DNA of 64,000 nt. Source: Catenovulum sediminis. GTDB taxonomy: Bacteria > Pseudomonadota > Gammaproteobacteria > Enterobacterales > Alteromonadaceae. Made by a program: the position numbers and the translations under genes. Shown here one piece after another: positions 28,501-34,679 of this stretch (position 1 is the first letter of the stretch; each line of letters starts with the position of its first letter). The stretch lies in assembly GCF_040270295.1 (NCBI RefSeq), contig NZ_JBELOE010000265.1; one strand, written 5' to 3'. Under the pieces are notes generated by a model, which did no database searches, had not been told where the DNA came from, and saw only the letters and a program-made list of their open reading frames with translations.

Positions 28501-28580
28501 CCCACAGTCGTTAAACAAAGCAAGCTGATGCAGCAACTGACTATTATTCTAGATAAGACGCCTTGCTTAATCCGCTTCAT
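25485..28580 (-). CDS. Large TPR lipoprotein of the envelope machine
   Basis: 1031 residues. Signal peptide with a plausible lipobox ending at Cys28 ('TTVGC'), then almost continuous helical repeats of the TPR/BamD type, e.g. 'LLEEYPNRAENEHILYQLAKAYAIKGE' near 135 and 'LLTEYPNSQYYNELHFRRGDIYYNHNNY' near 185. Around residue 460 there is a run of five Gln-Thr pairs encoded by a 6-base repeat. In size and place it resembles the TPR proteins of Glt clusters (GltD/AgnA type), but orthology is inferred. Its start overlaps the 720-residue gene by 14 bases. Confidence 0.8.
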   Translation of the reverse strand: MKRIKQGVLSRIIVSCCISLLCLTTVGCISTESGRSRAVNDIENNRLQNGNNLAAWINSTDDNSKIQQDKLAQQQAAERALKQAQRKQKLTELYQLILASEPNQSIKTDIQYRITELNTQIFEQQNQAENVTADLLIIQYQKLLEEYPNRAENEHILYQLAKAYAIKGEALKSLTTIERLLTEYPNSQYYNELHFRRGDIYYNHNNYPAALTAFQQVLNKDKNNLQLAPEKSVFYRNSLYMAAWASLKAYQYASADQYFVTLMAQTYQTKTNLYQDAQRGLNISLSQQQQAASLNQLVKYCQQQRIDIRQFKHNLYAGFADFMLQKDLKRDAEQTYLAYIKQDANSIWSARFYQKLMDLYQQQGLLAKKRDVELKFSQQYSLTSAFWQSAQLAEKQEVLAHLLTYSQRFARQYYAIAQDMEEFSLDSEAPNAKRINTFATAAEWFSRYLQQLNTEAAQTQTQTQTQTQQEQTLKNKSDIFNPSAEALEKTRLLYAEALYGAYQYENALNAYLVLVAEYNQQPDYLFTALLTIRELIAQHNTQGENAQQSVKFLAKLRTQRRQLDKLFVTRFTADKRALAIAHQAAQYAANEKLTEEMLFFTDKILQQLEHTTQTHKLSNIEKIYLRSAYLHQANMYYAQAQYTDAETAYLNALQYIKKGSKQYQEISDLIAASIYFYAKSLETTQPLLAATHYLRLGQVVTASKYQINAEFDAANLLIEAQKWQQASEVLVKFKQVYPAHEYSASVPAKLANIYRQQQKWSLAAAQLIQMAKTEKDYELAREAQYTAAEYYLKDDNLKQAILAFRTYAHQYPKPFSLAQEVRFKMSEFYLQTKEPNKRYFWLRKILSEHKKQSRLKRTATNAHPFNQTEVEDRSRYLASYSAYELGLAHHRTFSWRKLKIPLQQSMRAKQKAMQQAIQYYQACLDFELAEFVPKSTFQLAELYRQLALAVMQSERPAELDELALEEYELILEEIAFPFEEKAIDIHSINAQRSHQNLYDEWIKLSFAKLAQLVPAEYQRQEVTIDVYENML

Positions 28581-30729
28581 GACGATTCTCCAATAAATGA
28601 ACCATCAATTGACGCGTGTTGCGAAGTTGCGTTTCTAATTGCTGTTGGTGATCTTCCGCTAATTGATTTAATTGGCTTAACAGTTGGTTTGTTAGTGTGC
28701 CTTCAATTTTCTCAGCATTATTTAACAAACTTTCCAGCTTTAAACTTTGCGTTTCGTGGCGTTTGATCAGCACGTTAAAACCTGAATTATTCGCCATTAA
28801 ACCTTGCAACTTTTGATACTGTATTTGCGCTTGTGTTAATTCTTTTTCAATTTGATTTAATTGCAACTGATGTTGCCAAATGACTTGCGGCGCTGTGGTT
28901 TTTGCTTGCCAGAATAAAACACCGGCTAAGCGCTGCAAACGCTCGCTGTATTCATCTGTATTTCTGCTATTTTTTATCCGCTCAACAATCTGCAAACCTT
29001 CCGTTAATTTACTTTTCCACGCCATTTGCTGCGTATTCAGTAATAAGGTTTGCGCTAAAAAATCAGTGGCATTCATTGCAGAATTAACACTTAAATTAAC
29101 TTTTGCGCTTTGTATGGTTTTTTTCAGCGTGTTCTGCCGTTTTTTAAGCGCTGCCAATTGTGGTTTTATTGCGCTGTCTGCCAACAAAGCACTTACCCGT
29201 TTTTGCCTGTTTTTATTCAGCGCGATTGTATCTGCTAACCAATTAATTTTATTTTTTTGCTGTGCGAGCTGTTGTTTAAGTTGCGCTAATTCGGCTCGCT
29301 TTTGCAGTGTTTGCGCAATTTCTGTCGTCTGCAGTGCAATATGCGACCATATTAAATTAGCCTTTTTACTTTCATATATAGAATGTGCGTATGTCGGATC
29401 TGTATTTGTGTACAATTTATCAAGACGCAGCATAACACTTGAAGCATCTTTGTTAATCGATAACCTAAAGTCAGACAAGCTGTTTAATTTTGCTAAGTAA
29501 AAAGCTTCTGCATTGGTTAAATGGCGATATGCTTCTGTCGCATTATGACTTCGCATCGCTGCGCGTGCTAATAAGTTATCTTTTTGCCAGTTTTGCTGTA
29601 ACGCCGGAAACACTTGCGCCACGATATTCCAAGCTTGTTCAGCTTTATCTAATTGATTCAGTTTGTAAAAACTTAAACCGTATAAATATAGCCCTTGCTG
29701 CGCAAACGCGGAATCTTTGGCAACATTTGCCAACTGTTGGTTTGCAGCCTGATAATTGGTTAAGCCGATATAACAGCGCGCCAGCAAGATGTTTAAATAG
29801 TCATGCAAGGCTTTTGTTTGTAGATGAAATTCAAACTCTGTTTCAGCTAATTCACTGTGTTTCTTGCTGGTTTTGTCACTGTTTTTTTCACTGTAGTCAA
29901 TTGTCTTTGGTAAGGTGTTTTTTATCGCTGCTAATTGTATTTGTGCCTTGGCAAACTGTGATTTTTGCATTAAGCCGATAGCTTGATTAACCCATACATA
30001 AAACCAGTCAAAATCTGCTGGCTTATGAAATGCTTCTTCGCCCTGCTGCTGTTTTGCTAATAAAGTTTGATATAGCGAATGTTCGTCCAGTTGTTTTGCA
30101 TTGTGGTGAAATGCGACTTGCATGCTCGACAGATAAGTGGCCGCTAGTGCGCTGGGCAATTCTTTAATTTTGCTTAATGCCTGTTGAGCTGGCTGCAAGT
30201 TTTGCGCATCCAGCGCACTGACGGCAAGTTGTAAATACGCAATATTGGTTAACAGATATTGATTGTCATGCAGCAGAGCTTGCGCTTGCTCTGGCATATT
30301 TAACTGTAAATAAAGACGCGCTAGAAACAGTTGATTTTTAATGCCCTGTTCAAGTTTATCCGCAGGTTTCTCTTTTGGGTTTTGCTTTTGGTTTTGCGCT
30401 TTGTTCTGCGGTTGTGCGTTGATGGGTTCTTGAGCGTTTATTAACTCACGACCTTGCAATATATGCATAGCGGCATATTTTTCATCGGTAAAATAATGGT
30501 ATAACGCCTGCCGATAATGCTTCTCTGCCAGCTTATTTGCACTAATAGCTGCAGTATTCGCGAACACGGGTAACGCAAAGGTAAACAATACGAACCATGC
30601 CGTTATCCCTATCACTTTTAACGCCTGCGCTTTTAGAATCAGGGCTTTTATCGGCAAGGCTGTTAAATACAAGCCTGTTTCCGGCATACACGCGTCTGTT
30701 TTAGGCGGATAAAGGCTTGCGAAAGGCAT
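28567..30729 (-). CDS. Helical/TPR periplasmic protein of the envelope machine
   Basis: 720 residues. A hydrophobic segment at about 38-58 ('VIGITAWFVLFTFALPVFA') looks like a signal peptide with a long n-region; the alternative ATG at codon 15 shortens it. The N-terminal half has TPR-like repeats (about 65-400), the C-terminal half long amphipathic helices and coiled coil (about 450-720, with 'LAQLKQQLAQQKNKINWL'). It starts directly after the stop of the upstream gene. Confidence 0.7.
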   Translation of the reverse strand: MPFASLYPPKTDACMPETGLYLTALPIKALILKAQALKVIGITAWFVLFTFALPVFANTAAISANKLAEKHYRQALYHYFTDEKYAAMHILQGRELINAQEPINAQPQNKAQNQKQNPKEKPADKLEQGIKNQLFLARLYLQLNMPEQAQALLHDNQYLLTNIAYLQLAVSALDAQNLQPAQQALSKIKELPSALAATYLSSMQVAFHHNAKQLDEHSLYQTLLAKQQQGEEAFHKPADFDWFYVWVNQAIGLMQKSQFAKAQIQLAAIKNTLPKTIDYSEKNSDKTSKKHSELAETEFEFHLQTKALHDYLNILLARCYIGLTNYQAANQQLANVAKDSAFAQQGLYLYGLSFYKLNQLDKAEQAWNIVAQVFPALQQNWQKDNLLARAAMRSHNATEAYRHLTNAEAFYLAKLNSLSDFRLSINKDASSVMLRLDKLYTNTDPTYAHSIYESKKANLIWSHIALQTTEIAQTLQKRAELAQLKQQLAQQKNKINWLADTIALNKNRQKRVSALLADSAIKPQLAALKKRQNTLKKTIQSAKVNLSVNSAMNATDFLAQTLLLNTQQMAWKSKLTEGLQIVERIKNSRNTDEYSERLQRLAGVLFWQAKTTAPQVIWQHQLQLNQIEKELTQAQIQYQKLQGLMANNSGFNVLIKRHETQSLKLESLLNNAEKIEGTLTNQLLSQLNQLAEDHQQQLETQLRNTRQLMVHLLENRHEAD

Positions 30730-31344
30730 TTATAAAATCCATTCTTCGACGACAAAATTGCTTTTATGGGTTGCACTGTCATCCTGAATTTTAATTTCTA
30801 ACATCACTGCGTCTTCTGTTTTTTCAAACGAATAGTGAACAGCTCGTTTTACATCTCTTTGTTGATTATCTTTGCCGGTAAACAGCGCTGTGATCTGATG
30901 TGTGCCCATTTTGATATTACCAGTATAGATTTTTTGGATCCCCCCTTGCTCTAGCGCGCGTCGCTGCAAATCTGTGTACAAAAAGCCGACTACTTCACTG
31001 TCATTTAACTTTAGCTCGACACTATCTAGTTTAAAAAAACGGCCGATATCTAAAGAAACAAAAACAGCGACTTGGGTACTGGCCGGAAACAACAAATCTT
31101 CTTCAAGCACAAATAAGGCACGATTTAATGCGACTACATCTTTTTTTAATGCTTGTAGTTCTTGTTGTACCTGAGTTTGCTGGGTAGCGACTGAATCACC
31201 ATTTTGTTGCGCCAACACAACTTTACTCAGCACAATCCATAACAGTGTCGTCAATAACATTACCTTCAAAAACACGGCCTTTGATAACCGCACCTTCGAA
31301 AACAGTGCAAACGAGATAGGTTTTATGTACTTGAACAACGACAT
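30730..31344 (-). CDS. Periplasmic coiled-coil/beta-domain protein of the envelope machine
   Basis: 204 residues. A long signal-like hydrophobic segment (about 22-45), a short coiled coil ('QQELQALKKDVVALNRALFVLEEDLLFP'), then a beta-rich domain ('VFVSLDIGRFFKLDSVELKLND', 'GNIKMGTHQITALFTGKD'). From memory, proteins with this layout occur in TolQ/ExbD/AgmX/TPR operons and are often misnamed as regulators. No DNA-binding motif is visible here. AAGGAAG precedes the ATG. Confidence 0.65.
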   Translation of the reverse strand: MSLFKYIKPISFALFSKVRLSKAVFLKVMLLTTLLWIVLSKVVLAQQNGDSVATQQTQVQQELQALKKDVVALNRALFVLEEDLLFPASTQVAVFVSLDIGRFFKLDSVELKLNDSEVVGFLYTDLQRRALEQGGIQKIYTGNIKMGTHQITALFTGKDNQQRDVKRAVHYSFEKTEDAVMLEIKIQDDSATHKSNFVVEEWIL

Positions 31345-31353
31345 TAGACTTCC

Positions 31354-32487
31354 TTAAAAATAAATGCTGGCAAAGATACGCAAAACATTGGCTGAAAACT
31401 GATACAAAGGTTCTTCACCAACCGCGGCTTGGGCTGTAGGGTCGCGAAAATTTTGATAATCAAACTGAATGTAATCCCACTGCACTGAAACTTCAGAGCG
31501 CCAATCGAACAATTGATATGTTTCGGGTAATAAATAAGTGGCGCCAATGCCTAACGTGATATCACTAAACTCACTCAGTTCTTTATCTCGCGCCAAATAA
31601 TTCTGTGCGTCGCGATACGGAAATAAGTCTTGATAGAATTCTGCTTGTGTTTGTTGGTATTGGCGCGCTTTAAATTCAAATTCGAAATGTTCGCCCAGCG
31701 GATGACGATACAAAACTTCAACATCCTGTGCGGTTATTTGCCAGCTATCACTAAAATAGCGGTAGTGAGCAATGAGCGCCGCGCGATACGGCAAATAATA
31801 ACTGGCAGACAATTTACTGGTAAATGAGTTACGCGTATTGGGATAAATTTCGGCTTGATACGCTACACCCGCTTGTGAATCTGGATCAATAAAACGCACA
31901 GTGCGATATGGATTATTTAAAAAGCCGCTATCAGAAATCGCTTCCACCTCTAATTGGGCGGTTAAATTACGGGTCAGTATTTGGCTGAGTCCGGCCCGTA
32001 TTTTGTAATGTTGTGCTTGTTGTAAAAAATTTTCGTCGCCGTTTCGTTTTACTTCATCATCGCCATAACTCAAACCTAGGTTCACCGTTGTCAAATCACC
32101 AAAAGTATCATGTGAGACACTCACACTAACCGACTTAGCTAAATAATCATTTTCATCACTTTGCCTGAAATTGACCGCCATCGTGGTTTTATTATGCAGA
32201 TATTCTATCCCTAATTGTGCTTCTTGCCGCTCTTCTGCATATTCACTGGCGGTACTTAATACATCAACGGATGCAGATGAAATTGTATCCATATAATAAA
32301 ATGCAGTAAGCGCAACCGATTCGCTGGCTTTTTTTCTCAGTTTGACCGCGGGGCCATCTATTTTCATACCGCCACCTTGATAACTGTGGTACAAAACTTC
32401 GGCTCTGTCCGGCGCTAAAATAGCAGCTTGCAATGACACGCTTAAAAGTGCCAGCAGTAAAAAACACCCGCTTTTAATTACAACCAC
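31354..32487 (-). CDS. DUF3570 outer-membrane barrel protein
   Basis: About 377 residues from a GTG at 32487, with AGGAGG eight bases upstream; the open frame continues to 32553 but would lengthen the signal peptide unnaturally. Signal peptide 'CFLLLALLSVSLQA', then the DUF3570 signature ('DRAEVLYHSYQGGGMKIDGP', 'DTISSASVDVLSTASEY', 'ERQEAQLGIEYL') and many amphipathic strands ending in 'ASIYF'. It overlaps the DUF4266 gene by 14 bases, and the two families are regularly neighbours. Probably an outer-membrane beta-barrel. Role unknown. Confidence 0.85.
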   Translation of the reverse strand: MVVIKSGCFLLLALLSVSLQAAILAPDRAEVLYHSYQGGGMKIDGPAVKLRKKASESVALTAFYYMDTISSASVDVLSTASEYAEERQEAQLGIEYLHNKTTMAVNFRQSDENDYLAKSVSVSVSHDTFGDLTTVNLGLSYGDDEVKRNGDENFLQQAQHYKIRAGLSQILTRNLTAQLEVEAISDSGFLNNPYRTVRFIDPDSQAGVAYQAEIYPNTRNSFTSKLSASYYLPYRAALIAHYRYFSDSWQITAQDVEVLYRHPLGEHFEFEFKARQYQQTQAEFYQDLFPYRDAQNYLARDKELSEFSDITLGIGATYLLPETYQLFDWRSEVSVQWDYIQFDYQNFRDPTAQAAVGEEPLYQFSANVLRIFASIYF

Positions 32488-32728
32488 AACCACCGCCTCC
32501 TGTGCCTTCTGCTCCGCGTGCTGATTCCCTTGCTTCATAGACATGTGCTTCATGATTTAGCGCAATTGGATGCCGAGCGCGCAGCATAATCGGATCGGCC
32601 AGATTTTGTCGCTCATAAGGTTTCACCCAAGGTTCAACCCCCAACTGAGCACAACCTGTCACGCTAATGATAATCAAAGCCAAAACCGTTAACTTATTCA
32701 CGAATAAGTTTTTTAATTGCTTTTGCAT
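32474..32728 (-). CDS. DUF4266 small lipoprotein with Gly/Cys tail
   Basis: About 84 residues from the ATG at 32728 (GTG at 32701 is an alternative; both lie inside the end of the tlpA-like gene). Lipobox 'ISVTGC', then the DUF4266 pattern 'VKPYERQNLADPIM', 'HVYEARESARGAEG' and the invariant tail GGGGCGCN. The two Cys in the tail suggest metal binding, a disulfide or a modification. The adjacent thioredoxin would fit a redox role, which is inference. Confidence 0.82.
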   Translation of the reverse strand: MQKQLKNLFVNKLTVLALIIISVTGCAQLGVEPWVKPYERQNLADPIMLRARHPIALNHEAHVYEARESARGAEGTGGGGCGCN

Positions 32729-33191
32729 ACTTTTTCTCATACCCGGTTTTGTACCCCTGAAAAACGTCCCGTACCTGACCGTTTCGGTCGATAATGACTG
32801 TGGTTGGCATCGCATTGACTTGATAAAGCTTAGAAACGGTATTGCTGTTATCAAACATTATCGGAAAGCTAATATCTATTTCTTGTAAAAAATCCCGCCC
32901 TGCCTGATTTTCTTGCTCTACGTTAACGCCCCATACACTGACCCCCAGATCAGTATAGTTTTGCTGTAAATTTTCTAGTGCTGGCATTTCCTGGCGACAC
33001 GGGCCGCACCACGATGCCCAAAAGTTCAATACAATAATCTGTCCTCTTTGCTCGGTGAGGTTAAGGTTTTCACCCGTCATTGATTTTAAGGTAAAGTCAG
33101 GTGCCATCAGCGATTCGTTGGCATACAAACTTTTGTTTAAGGTGATTGTTTGCACAATAAACAAAACTAAAACTAACAGATTTTTCTTCAT
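32694..33191 (-). CDS. TlpA/ResA-like periplasmic thioredoxin
   Basis: 165 residues. Signal peptide (about 1-25), then a thioredoxin fold with 'LNFWASWCGPCRQEMPAL' (CGPC active site near residue 61) and the cis-Pro segment 'NAMPTTVIIDRNG'. Periplasmic thiol reductase. In this operon it sits directly before the Cys-tailed DUF4266 lipoprotein and downstream of a haem-c protein, either of which could be its substrate. GGAAG precedes the ATG. Confidence 0.9.
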   Translation of the reverse strand: MKKNLLVLVLFIVQTITLNKSLYANESLMAPDFTLKSMTGENLNLTEQRGQIIVLNFWASWCGPCRQEMPALENLQQNYTDLGVSVWGVNVEQENQAGRDFLQEIDISFPIMFDNSNTVSKLYQVNAMPTTVIIDRNGQVRDVFQGYKTGYEKKYAKAIKKLIRE

Positions 33192-33231
33192 TTTGATGGC
33201 TTCCGTTTTTTATCACTAAGCTATTAATAAT

Positions 33232-33879
33232 TTAAAAATAAACAGCAAAACCGGTCGTTAAATTTAGGTTGTGAGTCGATTTATTTTCACCGGTAATTTG
33301 TGTATCGAGCATGTAATCGGACATATTCACGTCCCATGCCAGCCAATCGGTTAAAAACAAACGATAGTTAATACCAAGCGTTAAGGTAAATTGGTCATTG
33401 CCGGCAAACTGTGTATTGCCACCGCCGAGCTCAATTGACAAAGCATTGTTAAATGCCAGTTGCGGCGTTAAAAACGATTCACCCGGTAATAAATTGTAGC
33501 CGACTGCCAGACCATAAAATTTAAATTGACGCTCTTCATCACTTAATAAAGGAGATACATTCGCCAGCTTTTCAAAACTGGTTTGTCCCGCTTTTGCTTG
33601 CCCAGCACTGGCTTTGATATAAAAGTATTCAGATAAATGGTAAGAAACTTGCGCCGATAACCATGTGCTCACGCCAAAATCTTCGATACTAACAACACCT
33701 GTTTGCACACCGATAGCGAAATTTTCGCTGTCTAGTACATCTTCTATCACTTCTCTTTGTTCAGCAGTAGGTGCTTGCCATACCCCTGTATTATTTGTCT
33801 CTTGTGCATAAGCGGCACATGACAAACTATAAAGCAGTAAACCTGCTGCTAAAAAAACGCGCTGATGCCTAATTTCCAT
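33232..33879 (-). CDS. Outer-membrane beta-barrel protein (OmpA/Ail-like fold)
   Basis: 215 residues. Signal peptide cleaved after 'AAYA', then amphipathic strands ending in aromatic 'TTGFAVYF'. Starts inside the end of the SH3/barrel gene (31-base overlap), so coupled translation is likely. It resembles the small barrels (GltA/B/H position) of Glt clusters. No specific family is recognised. Confidence 0.7.
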   Translation of the reverse strand: MEIRHQRVFLAAGLLLYSLSCAAYAQETNNTGVWQAPTAEQREVIEDVLDSENFAIGVQTGVVSIEDFGVSTWLSAQVSYHLSEYFYIKASAGQAKAGQTSFEKLANVSPLLSDEERQFKFYGLAVGYNLLPGESFLTPQLAFNNALSIELGGGNTQFAGNDQFTLTLGINYRLFLTDWLAWDVNMSDYMLDTQITGENKSTHNLNLTTGFAVYF

Positions 33880-34676
33880 GTGTCTAACTCTTCATTTGAA
33901 TTACGTTTTGTCAATACGAGCGAAAATTTATATTCAGCCCGTATAATAAAATTTCGCGTGACGTGATATTTCAGCCCCACATTTGTCGTTAATAAGGTAT
34001 TGTTTCTATCTTGTGCTTGCGCCAATACACTGTGCGGTTTGGTTTCAATTACACCAGCGCCAACGCCTAAAAATGGCGTGACAGTCCACTGTGGAAAAGG
34101 CTGTGCGAGTAAGATTAAATCATAAACTGTGCTGTCAGAACTTTGCCCGAGTACCTTTCCTGCTGAAAACTCTGTACTTAATACCGGATCAAACATGTAC
34201 GCTATGTACCAGTTAAAATATTCGGCTTTATTCAATTGACCAAACATCACACCGGTTTCCCAGTTACGATTTTGATAATCTTCAAAACTATATTCAGCCA
34301 GTTGAATACGCCGTTCTTTTTGTGTTAATAACCGCAGTGCATCCTGATGGATCCAGCCTTGATTGCCGCGCTTATCAGAAACTTTTAACCAGCTTGTTCT
34401 TTTACGCACAACTGTTAAGACCTCGCCGCGCTCTGCGACATAAATGACAGGGTACGCTATGTTTGGCCCGGAGTGCATCTCAACAAATGGCACTTCAACT
34501 ATCAGTTGTATACTTTCGTTTTTTTCATTTTCTCTTTCACTGCCGCTTTCTCTGGTACTTTCACTGGCACTGGCCTTAAAACTTGTTAGGCAGATAATCA
34601 CACTGGATACAACACATACAATTGATATAAAAGATAACAACGGACTTAAATAATTAGATGAAAATTGGGTACGCAT
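33849..34676 (-). CDS. Bacterial SH3 domain plus outer-membrane beta-barrel
   Basis: 275 residues. Signal peptide/anchor (about 12-36), a Ser/Glu-rich linker, an SH3_3-type domain (about 55-115: 'VEMHSGPNIAYPVIYVAERGE', 'WLKVSDKRGNQGWIH') and a C-terminal barrel of about eight strands ending in 'GISAFF'. The SH3 domain may bind peptidoglycan, which would tie the barrel to the cell wall. It lies three bases after the stop of the haem-c lipoprotein. Confidence 0.78.
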   Translation of the reverse strand: MRTQFSSNYLSPLLSFISIVCVVSSVIICLTSFKASASESTRESGSERENEKNESIQLIVEVPFVEMHSGPNIAYPVIYVAERGEVLTVVRKRTSWLKVSDKRGNQGWIHQDALRLLTQKERRIQLAEYSFEDYQNRNWETGVMFGQLNKAEYFNWYIAYMFDPVLSTEFSAGKVLGQSSDSTVYDLILLAQPFPQWTVTPFLGVGAGVIETKPHSVLAQAQDRNNTLLTTNVGLKYHVTRNFIIRAEYKFSLVLTKRNSNEELDTWKLGISAFF

Positions 34677-34679
34677 TGT

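Noticed and set aside
28880..29981. Long plus-strand ORFs inside the 720-residue gene
   Set aside because: They lie opposite a coherent TPR/coiled-coil gene, have no ribosome sites and read as Cys/Phe/Ser-rich shadow protein.
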